This document shows, in pieces, positions 1-5,836 of a stretch of DNA of 10,982 bases. The stretch spans positions 76,675 through 87,656 of the forward strand of contig MU647431.1 in assembly GCA_026770585.1 (NCBI GenBank), given 5' to 3'. Below the pieces are notes generated by a model. It saw nothing but the letters and a program-made list of their open reading frames with translations. It was not told the origin of the DNA and made no database searches. A program made the translations under genes and the position numbers. Within the stretch, counting starts at the first letter, position 1; each line of letters starts with the position of its first letter. Origin of the DNA: Baffinella frigidus. Its lineage: Eukaryota > Cryptophyceae > Cryptomonadales > Baffinellaceae.

Positions 1-95
1 GGCGCCTAGGACCTCGAGGGCCTACGGTAGGGCTATTCCTAGGCGCCTAGGACCTCGAGGGCCTACGGTAGGGCTATTCCTAGGCGCCTAGGACC
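1..95. repeat. 41-bp tandem repeat, 2.3 copies, with CCTACGGTAGG core
   Basis: Units at 1-41 and 42-82 are identical and a partial third runs to 95. Each unit carries the self-complementary CCTAGG and the odd palindrome CCTACGGTAGG (21-31, 62-72). The ends GGCGCCTAGG (1-10) and CCTAGGCGCC (38-47) are inverted repeats, so the tandem is also a string of hairpins. The array starts at the window edge and may extend further left. Confidence 0.9.
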
Positions 96-144
96 CCACT
101 ACAGACGGTGCCGGCGATTACAGGGGGTTGAGTCTGAGGGATTT

Positions 145-294
145 CATCCTGGGTAGTATTTCTGAGAAATACGATCCTGGCAACGAAAATTACTACACAC
201 CGGACATTTTCAGTCACGTCCGTGTAGTAATTTTCATTGCAAATCGAATCGGAGATCCCCGAAATCGTATTTCTCAGAAATACTCGCCGGGATG
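145..294. repeat. Fold-back element with a second element nested inside
   Basis: The arms at 145-175 and 264-294 are inverted repeats of 31 bp with three mismatches. Each arm itself holds a small palindrome, GTATTTCT-n-AGAAATAC. Between the arms lies a smaller inverted-repeat element (181-239), which looks like a later insertion. No coding capacity is seen; this is a MITE-like or fold-back repeat. Confidence 0.75.
181..239. repeat. Short MITE-like element, TTACTACAC family, copy 1
   Basis: Terminal inverted repeats of 18 bp lie at 181-198 and 222-239, reading CAAYGAAAATTACTACAC with one mismatch (C in the left arm where the right arm predicts T). The whole is 59 bp. Two relatives are at 617-685 and 4739-4809. 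The centre forms a further imperfect hairpin (CGGAC...GTCCG). Confidence 0.8.
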
Positions 295-325
295 AGATTG
301 GCATCAAGCATACGCCGAACCAGAC

Positions 326-622
326 ATGGTGTATCGTCCAACTAACAGGCAACCAACTGATCGAACCAGAGCTGAGGAACTGGGAAACGACAAGCTGAAC
401 CACTGGTGGTGCCTACCCCCCCGGTGTGGGACTGTATGTGGGAATTCAGTACCATGGCTGCAAACAAAATTTGATGGCAGCGAACGAGGTACTTGCCCCC
501 ATTGTAATCATAAAAAGCATAGAACAAGGATGGTCGCTGCGAGCGAGGAGCGTACCCCCGCCCCGGCGTGGGACACGATGGCGGAGCAGAGCGACAGCCC
601 GACGATCACCTTCTGGCAATGA
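326..622 (+). CDS. Possible ORF fragment with Cys/His zinc-ribbon-like pattern
   Basis: An open frame runs in-frame from about 296, with the first ATG at 326, to a TGA at 620-622. The middle of the peptide has WWC...RCGTVCG followed about 25 residues later by RGTCPHCNHKKH. Paired CxxxC and CPxC motifs around a GT-CP turn resemble treble-clef zinc ribbons such as the DUF4379 type; this is pattern resemblance only. The frame opens right at the edge of the fold-back element ending at 294, and its stop lies inside the MITE-like element starting at 617, so the original reading frame may be truncated at both ends. Codon use is not GC3-rich, unlike the exon islands near 6200-6700, which argues against a native exon. 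It could be a transposon-derived or chance ORF; no function is claimed. Confidence 0.25.
   Translation: MVYRPTNRQPTDRTRAEELGNDKLNHWWCLPPRCGTVCGNSVPWLQTKFDGSERGTCPHCNHKKHRTRMVAASEERTPAPAWDTMAEQSDSPTITFWQ
550..608 (+). repeat. Dispersed ~50-bp repeat, copy 1 of 3
   Basis: It starts GCGTACC and contains ATGGCGGAGCAGAGCGACAG. Related copies lie at 876-926 and 1108-1160. In the frame starting at the internal ATG the copies read MAEQSDSPT, MAEKSESPT and MAEKIESPT; two of the changes are synonymous and two conservative. This hints at a coding origin without proving it. Confidence 0.7.
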
Positions 623-685
623 AATTTACTACACACAATGAGTTTTACTAGTAATATTCAAGTATTCGTGTAGTAATTTTCATTG
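617..685. repeat. Short MITE-like element, TTACTACAC family, copy 2
   Basis: The inverted ends at 617-634 and 668-685 are 18 bp with one mismatch. Read on the minus strand its interior (TTGAATATTACTARTAA) matches the copy at 4739-4809, so these two are the closest relatives. Length is 69 bp and there is no coding capacity. Confidence 0.8.
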
Positions 686-875
686 AATCCAATGGTCTTA
701 AATTGAAACCGTTGCCGCATTAGATCACCTTTGAAGGCTCCTAGCTCCGCCTCACTCGGGTTGACCGACTATTCTCAAGTTGACAAGCTGGGTTCGCGGT
801 ACAACCCCGTCAACTTTGGAGCGGGAAAGAGCCCGGGCCCTCCAAATTGGTGAGGCCAAGTAGACTTCACGAGGC

Positions 876-1160
876 GCGTACCTCTGGTGTTGGAAATGAT
901 GGCCGAGAAGAGCGAGAGCCCGACGAAATGGGCGCAGAAACCACACCGGCTCGCAGTTTACCACACAATTTCGGGACTTTACTACGCGGTTTCGGGACTT
1001 GACTACAAAATTTCGTGGCTTCACTACGCGGTTTCGGGACTTGACTACTCAATTTCGGGGCTTTACTACACATTTTTGGAACTTTACTACACAATTTCGG
1101 GACTTGAGCGTACCTCCGGTGTTGGAAATGATGGCCGAGAAGATCGAGAGCCCAACGATC
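876..1160 (+). repeat. Direct repeats (876-926, 1108-1160) flanking a minisatellite
   Basis: The two roughly 50-bp copies share GCGTACCTCYGGTGTTGG and GATGGCCGAGAAG and differ at only a few positions. They bracket the 21-bp array at 958-1104. A third, more diverged copy is at 550-608. The arrangement suggests the array expanded within, or was inserted into, a duplicated segment. Confidence 0.8.
958..1104 (+). repeat. 21-bp minisatellite, seven copies
   Basis: Seven consecutive 21-bp units of the type TTACTACACAATTTCGGGACT can be aligned without gaps. Units alternate between ACACAA and ACGCGG variants. Because 21 is a multiple of three, the array stays open in more than one frame and gives heptapeptides such as YYTISGL; I treat this as a by-product, not a protein. 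The unit includes TTACTACAC, also the core of the 18-bp TIR at 181, 617 and 4741. Confidence 0.9.
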
Positions 1161-1185
1161 AGCTGCAAACAGGTTTTGTGGTTAG

Positions 1186-1400
1186 GGTGTAGTGTTCAGG
1201 GTTTCGCGTTTTAGGGTTAGGGCAGAGTCCACGCGTTTTAGGGTTAGGGCAGAGTCCACACGTTTTAGGGTTAGGGCAGAGTCACCACAAAGGTGTAGGG
1301 CTCAGGATTCAACGTTCAGGCTTTGGCGTTGAGGGTTTCGCGGTCGGGGTTTAGCATGCAGGGTTTAGCGTTGAGCGTTTCGGGTTTGGGGTAGAGTTCA
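1186..1400 (+). repeat. Degenerate TTTAGGG-like tract with 27-bp tandem
   Basis: The G-rich strand is on plus. Within it, 1205-1285 is a 27-bp unit present three times (1205-1231, 1232-1258, 1259-1285), each containing TTTTAGGGTTAGGG. The remainder, to about 1400, is GTTCAGGGTTT- and GTTTAGCG-like and increasingly degenerate. It is interstitial telomere-like sequence. Confidence 0.8.
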
Positions 1401-1474
1401 GGGATGCGTTTGTACCGGGAAAAGGCTATAAATGCAGGTATATATTGTCTATAAATCCAGCCCCCCGCTGGGTT

Positions 1475-1578
1475 TATCCCTTAAGTGACCAACGGGCGAA
1501 TAATCGCCCGTGGAAGCCCTAGGCAGGTCCTAGGGCCCTACGGTAGGGCGTATGAGCCTACTGGTCACTTAAGGGATA
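1475..1578. repeat. 104-bp TIR element with TA ends, copy 1
   Basis: Perfect inverted ends TATCCCTTAAGTGACCA at 1475-1491 and 1562-1578 extend to 19 bp with the flanking bases. The interior holds an 8-bp stem (1492-1499 with 1504-1511), CCTAGG repeats and CCCTACGGTAGGG (1536-1548). The outermost TA may be a TA target duplication as in Tc1/mariner-type MITEs; that is inference. A same-length relative is at 4563-4666. Confidence 0.88.
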
Positions 1579-1611
1579 AAAGAACCCAGCCTCCCGCCAG
1601 CTGAACGCGAC

Positions 1612-1710
1612 TCTGCGAACAAAGGGGAAAAATGCACGATGGAAGGGGGGTAATTTGGCACGATGAAAAGGGGGGTGATGAGCGGTCACGTACCACGAGC
1701 GGAAGGGCCC
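1612..1710 (+). repeat. Dispersed repeat (AATGCACGAYGGAAG...CGAGCGGAAGGGCCC), copy a
   Basis: The block matches 2552-2647 over about 75-95 bp (AAAATGCACGA, TAATTTKGCACGATGAAAA, GGGGGGTGATG). Its right part, CACGTACC-CGAGCGGAAGGGCCC, recurs at 2041-2067, 2430-2453 and 2764-2788. The identity of the parent element is unknown. Confidence 0.7.
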
Positions 1711-1837
1711 AAATTAACAAATTATTGGAGCCATTTTTCCCTTCCAGAGGGGTCGAATCCGACCCCTCTGATTCTATAATTGCCCAATAAAAGCTCCTTC
1801 GCAAGGTTTTGGGATTTTGCAAGTGCTTTGCACAAAA

Positions 1838-1992
1838 GGTCTCTAGCTCGGTCCCACTTGATTTGGGCTCCTCATCAACCCCCCCCCCCCCCATTTTCAA
1901 GGTAAATTTTGCCCCCCCCAGGAAATTCACATGCGAAATTGGGGGGGGGGCGAATTGATAAGGAGCCCAAATCAAAGTGGGACAGAGCTAGA
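1838..1992. repeat. Inverted repeat with C-run and G-run inner arms
   Basis: The left arm (about 1841-1897) reads CTAGCTCGGTCCCACTTGAT and on to a run of C. The right arm (about 1935-1991) is its near complement, starting with a run of G. A few mismatches and length differences in the homopolymer separate the arms. The roughly 37-bp centre has a further C-run. It is a fold-back element with no coding capacity. Confidence 0.8.
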
Positions 1993-2040
1993 AGGTCGAA
2001 AGTCGTTGATTTGGTCCCCTCCCGTGAGGGTTGGTGGGAG

Positions 2041-2135
2041 GTCACGTACCCCGAGCGGAAGGGCCCACGTCGGGACGCCCGTCACGGGCAGCCTTGGTCA
2101 CGTATCTCAGGGAATCCCCGGAGATACGTGACCAA
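2041..2135. repeat. Dispersed repeat copy b ending in a 15-bp-arm palindrome
   Basis: The segment 2041-2100 has CGAGCGGAAGGGCCCACG, GGGACGCCCGTCACGGGC (an internal odd palindrome) and GCCTTGGTCACG. The last part becomes the left arm of a perfect 15-bp inverted repeat (2094-2108 with 2121-2135) around AGGGAATCCCCG. Copy c (2411-2490) lacks this palindrome and continues differently after TTGGTCAC. Confidence 0.75.
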
Positions 2136-2410
2136 ACGCCCCTCGGTGTGTGAAAATTACTAAACGTCTCTTTTTTTCTTCACTTGTAAAAGAGTCCCTG
2201 TTTTAAAATAAAAGAGCCCCTGTTTGAAAACAGTCACATATCTAGCCTCGATAGGGTGCTGCGCGGCCACAACGCCCTCGAAGACCGAGACCAACGTCGA
2301 GAGAGGGACGTCTCACAGCAAACGCGGAACCTCCGCGAACTTAAGGTAACGGTGTTAACCTAAGGTAACGGTGGGTGATGGGGGCGGAAGTAAACAACGT
2401 GTACGAAGAG
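2136..2410. other. Interval with no gene seen; small direct repeats only
   Basis: I see no exon-like segment here. Short repeats are present: TAAGGTAACGGTG occurs at 2342-2354 and 2361-2373, and AGAGYCCCTGTTTKAAAA twice near 2191-2230. TCACATATCTAGCCTCGA (2232 onward) recurs near 2487. Confidence 0.5.
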
Positions 2411-2647
2411 ATGAGGGGGTGATGCACGGTCACGTGCCCCGAGCGGAAGGACCCACTTCGGGACGCCCGCCACGGGCAGGCTTGGTCACATTTCTAGCCT
2501 CGAGTGGGTGTTTCAAAATAGTTTTAAAATAGCCACCCCGAGCGGAAGGCCCTCTGCAAACAAGGGGTGGAAAATGCACGACGGAAGAGGGGGTAATTTT
2601 GCACGATGAAAAGGGGGGTGATGGGCGCGTACCCCGAGCGGAGGGGG
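2411..2647 (+). repeat. Dispersed repeat copies c and d
   Basis: Copy c (2411-2490) carries CACGTGCCCCGAGCGGAAGG and GGGACGCCCGCCACGGGC. Copy d (2552-2647) carries AAAATGCACGACGGAAG, TAATTTTGCACGATGAAAA and ACCCCGAGCGGAGGGGG. A partial CCCCGAGCGGAAGG also sits at 2536-2549. They are tandemly clustered relatives of the blocks at 1612 and 2041. Confidence 0.7.
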
Positions 2648-2810
2648 TTGATTTTTAAAACCGTATTACGTTACGAGTGTCAACTTTTGAAACCCACTGC
2701 CTTGAGGGGGAATCGACTTTTGGCGACCCCTTCCAAGGCTCTGGCGTGGTGGGTGATGGGCGGGCGCGTACCCCGAGGGGAAGGGCCCACTTCGGGACGC
2801 CCGTCGTGGG
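2642..2810 (+). repeat. Diverged relative of the 126-bp element, then repeat copy e
   Basis: 2642-2750 aligns with 4397-4504 (shared ACTTTTGAAA, CCACTGCC, GACTTTTGGCGACCCCTTCC and CTGGCGTGG), but its left terminal repeat is not recognisable. It is followed directly by copy e of the dispersed repeat (2750-2810; CGTACCCCGAGGGGAAGGG, GGGACGCCCGTCGTGGGG). Confidence 0.65.
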
Positions 2811-2815
2811 GATCG

Positions 2816-3322
2816 CGCCGCGGGGGTCGGGCATCTGCCGACACGCGACGTTTAGGATCACACATCGCCATGTTGACATGCCTGCCTGCAGACACGAGGG
2901 GGGAGCCGCTGCGCCAGCGGGGGTCGGGTGCTGACACGCGACGTTCAGGTTCTGTACCCGGAAATAAATAGACCGATCTGCGAAGCCCACTGGGTGGCGA
3001 CGGTGGATTGGACCGGGCAGGTTTTGTTTTTCTTCGTATACTGTTGTATACTCGGTGATATATGACTCTGGGTAGGTGACTCTCTCGAGCATCTTTCTGC
3101 TCTCGCGTGTCGCCTCCCAGAGCCGCCGTCTATCACTGGTCTCAACCGTCCCAGTTCAAACCCTGTGCGGCCCAGTCAACCGTCGCCACACAGCGGGCTT
3201 CGCAGATCGGCCCATGCATTTTCGTGGTACTGATGAAGAATCGTTGGGTACAACAACATCTTATCACCCGACATTTAGACCGGATTTGCGCCGCGGGGGT
3301 CGGGCATCTGCCGAAACGTGAG
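2816..3322. repeat. CGGGGGTCGGGCATCTGCCG repeats around a diverged inverted repeat
   Basis: The motif CGGGGGTCGGG...TGCCGACACGCGACGTT occurs near 2820-2852, 2919-2947 and, shorter, 3294-3318. Between them, 2955-3024 and 3157-3230 are inverted copies at roughly 75% identity, sharing CCGATCTGCGAAGCCC. The right copy includes GCCACACAGCGGGCTTCG at 3185-3202, which resembles the TIR of the 160-bp MITE at 8516 and 10497. Peptides read across the two copies look alike because of the repeat. Confidence 0.65.
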
Positions 3323-3390
3323 GTGTATTGCCTACCCAGCGCTGCATCGGGCGGGTTGACAGGTCGTGTTCACACTAAACGTTGACGAAT

Positions 3391-3550
3391 TTATCTCAGA
3401 TAAACACTTTTAAAAGTCGTTTTCCTAAGTCAACTCCCCCACAAATCTGTCAACTTATGCTTTACTCTGCGAGCCCGTAAGCATAAGTTGACAGATTTGT
3501 GGGGGAGTTGACTTAGTAAAACGACTTTTAAAAGTGTTTATCTGAGATAA
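3391..3550. repeat. 160-bp near-perfect palindrome
   Basis: The arms 3391-3460 and 3481-3550 are 70 bp each with a single mismatch, around a 20-bp centre. Outer ends read TTATCTCAGATAAACAC; inner ends read GTCAACTTATGC. A derivative with only one full arm is at 4869-4960, and the 46-bp palindrome at 10210-10255 shares the terminus TTATCTCAGA. The near identity of the arms means a recent origin or ongoing arm correction. Confidence 0.92.
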
Positions 3551-3631
3551 GAATGTGTACCACCAAACAGGGGGATCAACTTCCGGTCTCCTCATTTGGA
3601 GGAGAGCAGATGCAGTCGGGCGGAGCTAGGA

Positions 3632-3752
3632 TACAGGGGTACCTCGCTCATGAGAAACCGCCCCCCCCTAGGACCCTACAGTAGGCCTATGCCTAGGGCC
3701 CTATGGTGGTCCTAGGGGGGGGGCGGTTTCTTGTGAGCGAGGTACCCCTGTA
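3632..3752. repeat. 121-bp TIR element with CAGGGGTACC ends and CCTACAGTAGG core
   Basis: The arms 3632-3675 and 3708-3752 pair over about 44 bp with two substitutions and a one-base difference in the C/G run. Ends read TACAGGGGTACCTCGC. The interior holds CCTACAGTAGG (3675-3685) and CCTAGG repeats, the same core type as in other elements here. A TA flank is possible. No ORF. Confidence 0.88.
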
Positions 3753-3770
3753 CCCATAACATCACGCTAG

Positions 3771-3805
3771 TCCTGGAGGTCGCAGAGCAGCGTCAGGCCG
3801 AGCGA
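3771..3805 (+). other. Weak exon-like segment with GTGAGTGCG donor
   Basis: The plus strand reads LEVAEQRQAER and then a strong donor, GCGA|GTGAGTGCG. A possible acceptor is CGCTAG at 3765-3770. The segment is tiny and alone, directly after the 121-bp element. It could be a shard of an exon or chance. Confidence 0.2.
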
Positions 3806-3908
3806 GTGAGTGCGCGTCTCAGAGGGGCGGGTGCAGATAACAATAGTCCTGGGTGTGCAGTGTGGTGTGTTTCAGAGGGGAGGGTGTGAGGGCCTTTCCC
3901 ACCAAGAC

Positions 3909-3970
3909 ATGAGGGCGTCTGCCATTAGCACGGCTGTTATCCAAATCAGGAAACTGTCGATTTCAGGCTG
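3909..3970 (+). other. Weak exon-like segment MRASAISTAVIQIRKLSISG
   Basis: A pyrimidine-rich CCTTTCCCACCAAG precedes it and a GTGAGTCCG donor follows at 3971. The frame with ATG at 3909 is open for 20 codons. It does not join in frame with the strongest reading of 3771-3805. No family is recognised. Confidence 0.18.
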
Positions 3971-4022
3971 GTGAGTCCGGGTTCTGTTTCGCTCCACGGT
4001 TGACCACATACCCAGCATGTCA

Positions 4023-4066
4023 ACTTAAGAATAGTCCGCCAACCACTTAAGAATAGTCCGCCAACC
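4023..4066 (+). repeat. 22-bp direct tandem repeat
   Basis: Two identical copies (4023-4044, 4045-4066) contain ACTTAAGAATAGTCCGCC. A diverged inverted copy is at about 760-790. The unit ends next to CGGAGCTAGGA, also seen near 3620 and, inverted, near 740. Confidence 0.85.
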
Positions 4067-4079
4067 AGACTGCGGCGGA

Positions 4080-4155
4080 GCTAGGACTTGTGGATGAGAG
4101 GTTTCCAGGATCGAGTGTAACAAAATGGGGCACACTTTCGACTAACCTTGTTCTG
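4080..4155 (+). repeat. Segmental duplicate of 4960-5045
   Basis: Both segments begin GCTAGGACTT and end with CTTTCG followed by AACCTTGTTCTGGAG, with scattered matches between. A third copy of the end, CTTTCGACTGACCTTGTTCTG, lies at 4356-4376. The copy at 5032-5058 provides the empty site for the element at 4379-4504. Confidence 0.6.
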
Positions 4156-4378
4156 GAGTGTCGGAACGATTAACACCAGGGAAAGCTCCGATCAGTCACG
4201 TGTTGTGGACAGGCAAAATCCGGGATGCGGGGGTACTCGCCACTGGAAGAGCGCCGCCCGCTGGGACAAAAACAGTCGCTCAGACAAAAAAAGTCGTGGG
4301 ACGTCTCACATCGAACAAGTCTAAATTTATTACGGTACGGTATTGACGGTGAAGGCTTTCGACTGACCTTGTTCTGGA
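4156..4378. other. Interval with no gene seen
   Basis: I find no exon-like segment with consistent codon use or splice sites. The right end (4356-4378) is the left flank of the inserted 126-bp element. Confidence 0.45.
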
Positions 4379-4504
4379 CCACGCCAGACTGGAGGAGGGG
4401 GAAAACATTTTAAAACCGCGTCTAGAAGCGGTTTTTGACTTTTGAAAACCACTGCCGTGCAGGGGAATTGACTTTTGGCGACCCCTTCCTCCAGTCTGGC
4501 GTGG
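4379..4504. mobile_element. 126-bp MITE-like element with empty-site partner
   Basis: The terminal repeats 4379-4400 and 4483-4504 (CCACGCCAGACTGGAGGA and its complement) pair with one mismatch. The left flank ACCTTGTTCTGGA (4366-4378) and right flank GAGCTTCTTGGCTTCG (4505-4520) are contiguous at 5032-5058, which lacks the element. Comparison of the two implies a 2-bp GA duplication (4377-4378 and 4505-4506). A diverged relative is at 2642-2750. It encodes nothing. Confidence 0.82.
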
Positions 4505-4562
4505 GAGCTTCTTGGCTTCGCACTGGCTAGTAAGACAGCCAGCCCGCCTGAGGTGTATTGTC

Positions 4563-4666
4563 TATCCCTTAAGTGACCATAGGGTGAATATTGACCCTAA
4601 CTCGTCCTAGGCAGGTCCTAGTACCCTACCGTAGGGCGTATGAGCCTACTGGCCACTTGAGGGATA
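4563..4666. repeat. 104-bp TIR element with TA ends, copy 2
   Basis: Same length as 1475-1578. The left end TATCCCTTAAGTGACCA is identical to copy 1; the right end (4650-4666) has two changes. CCCTACCGTAGGG is at 4624-4636 with the centre base changed from G to C. The inner stem (4580-4587 with 4592-4599) differs from copy 1 at four base pairs, three of them still paired. Confidence 0.88.
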
Positions 4667-4703
4667 CGTGTGTTGTACGTTCCCTAAGGCTGGTCGGCCC
4701 GCC

Positions 4704-4843
4704 TTATCCGGGGAAACCTATTTTTCTTTGGTTTGATGGCAAGGAAAATTACTACACAAATGCTTGAATATTACTAATAAGAACGAATTGTGTAGTAATT
4801 TTCCTTGCCATGAAACTAAAGAAAAATAGGTTTCCCCGGATAA
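4704..4843. repeat. 140-bp inverted repeat containing TTACTACAC-family copy 3
   Basis: The arms of about 55 bp, from TTATCCGGGGAAACC (4704) and its complement ending at 4843, pair with two mismatches. The inner 4739-4809 is a member of the family at 181-239 and 617-685, here with ends CAAGGAAAATTACTACAC and the matching complement. Either the short element sits inside a larger one or its arms were extended by inverted duplication. Confidence 0.85.
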
Positions 4844-4868
4844 AGCCCGCCTGAGGAAGCGCCAGGAC

Positions 4869-4960
4869 GTCAACTTATGCGTAGAGTAAAGAATAAGTTG
4901 ACGGATTTGTGGGGGAGTTGACTTAGGAAAACGACTTCTAAAAGTCCTGTTCTGAGATAA
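4869..4960. repeat. Truncated derivative of the 160-bp palindrome
   Basis: It keeps a 12-bp left inner end (GTCAACTTATGC, 4869-4880) and most of the right arm to CTGAGATAA, with a short AT-rich centre. Relative to 3481-3550 it has scattered substitutions. The left outer arm has been lost. Confidence 0.75.
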
Positions 4961-5215
4961 GCTAGGACTTCTGGCCCACTAATAATGTCCGGGCGTGAGC
5001 GCAACACAAAGGGGCAAGGCGCTTTCGGCGAACCTTGTTCTGGAGCTTCTTGGCTTCGTACTGGAGGGGCTCGAGCGAATCGGTCACCTGCGAACAAGGC
5101 CGGTAGGTTACGAGGCACGCGGCGGTTGACTAACCAGGCAGGGTTTGTACCGGGGCGGTAGTAACCCGAGCAGGGTTTGTACGTGGGCAGCGGGTGGTGC
5201 GTCACGGAAGAGTCG
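4961..5215. other. Repeat-rich interval at the 3' side of the minus-strand gene
   Basis: 4961-5058 is the segmental duplicate of 4080-4155 plus the empty site. Further right, GCAGGGTTTGTAC occurs twice (near 5139 and 5170), so in minus-strand sense GTACAAACCCTGC is repeated and may mark where the gene was cut by repeats. Exon 4 of the gene is possible at about 5181-5215. Confidence 0.5.
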
Positions 5216-5359
5216 CTGCGCGGCGCAAGGGGGAGGCGCGTGTAGGAGGGAAGCGCCGTGTTTTGGTCGCAGAGCGCGACCGCGGGAAGCTCAGTTGCAG
5301 TGCAGGGAGAGAGGAGTAAAGTACAAACATGGCACCAGGGCGGGATGGGTGCGCCTCAC

Positions 5360-5836
5360 CCTGTCTTGCAAGTTGAGCACCGGGTTGGACTCGCGTTCCT
5401 GCGGATCGCCAGCCACACGCGTATGTTAGCGTGTTGGTGCGTACCGCGCACCAGGGGGGGCGGCGCGCGCGCTTGTTGCACCTCATCTAAAAAGGTTCAA
5501 AGGGACGGACTCGGAGGAGTACCTTAATCTTGGCGATGCGGGCGTTCAGCGCGGACATGCTGAACTGCGAGTCGTCCTGCCTGCAGCCGAAACAGCGTGA
5601 GGTTTAAAATCAGAAGTGTGGGAGGGGGGCGGTGGAAAGGGGCCTTACCCCTCCATGCGATCCTTCAGCTCCATGTTGATCGCCAGGAAGCATGAGCTTC
5701 TTTGCGCGCGCGGAGACACTGCCAGCTGCATGCGCGCAGCGGGGGAGACGAGTGCCCCGCCGGAGAACGACACCACTGCGGGGAGCGAAACAAACAGGAG
5801 CACGAGGGCGAAGGCCGGCATCGAGGTCCGAACCAT
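5360..5836 (-). CDS. Spliced gene (partial) for a likely plastid-targeted protein, function unknown
   Basis: Three exons join in frame on the minus strand: 5836-5649 (188 bp), 5580-5523 (58 bp) and 5398-5360 (39 bp), with introns GTAAGG...CTGCAG (68 bp), GTACTC...CCGCAG (124 bp) and a GTGAGG donor after exon 3. The ATG at 5836 gives the longest reading and a proper signal. Residues 1-23 are a signal peptide (basic start, hydrophobic AFALVLLFVSLPAVV) with predicted cleavage VVS|F. Phe at +1 followed by about 30 residues with no Asp or Glu and several Arg/Ser fits the bipartite plastid presequence of secondary red algae. The mature part continues NMELKDRMEGQDDSQF, SALNARIAKIK and ERESNPVLNLQDR. 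I do not recognise the family. A fourth exon at 5215 (after CCGCGCAG, reading RLFRDAPPAAH) is possible, but repeats follow and the 3' end appears lost. GC3 is high. Confidence 0.6.

Noticed and set aside
958-1104. CRISPR-like array
   Set aside because: Units are contiguous with no unique spacers, and the window is eukaryotic.
887-1192. Open frame across the minisatellite giving YYTISGL heptads
   Set aside because: The unit is 21 bp, so any stop-free unit gives a long frame; overlapping frames are open as well and no start context or homologous protein is evident.
1565-1975. 136-codon minus-strand open frame
   Set aside because: It spans the end of a TIR element, a dispersed repeat and one arm of a C/G-run palindrome, so it is a composite of repeats.
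2655-3092. 145-codon minus-strand open frame resembling a plus-strand frame at 3076-3321
   Set aside because: The peptide similarity (RRH..GFADR) is produced by the inverted DNA repeat 2955-3024/3157-3230. The frame crosses several dispersed repeat types and codon use is not coding-like.
3150-3172. Possible tRNA/SINE B-box (AGTTCAAACCC)
   Set aside because: The flanking bases do not form a T-arm stem, no A-box at proper spacing was found, and no cloverleaf can be drawn.
3632-3752. hAT-type assignment from the CAGGGG terminus
   Set aside because: The flanking 8 bp on each side do not form a convincing duplication; only TA is shared.
4870-5205. 111-codon minus-strand open frame overlapping the possible fourth exon
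   Set aside because: It uses a different frame from the spliced gene and runs into the truncated palindrome derivative at 4869-4960. Composition is not coding-like.
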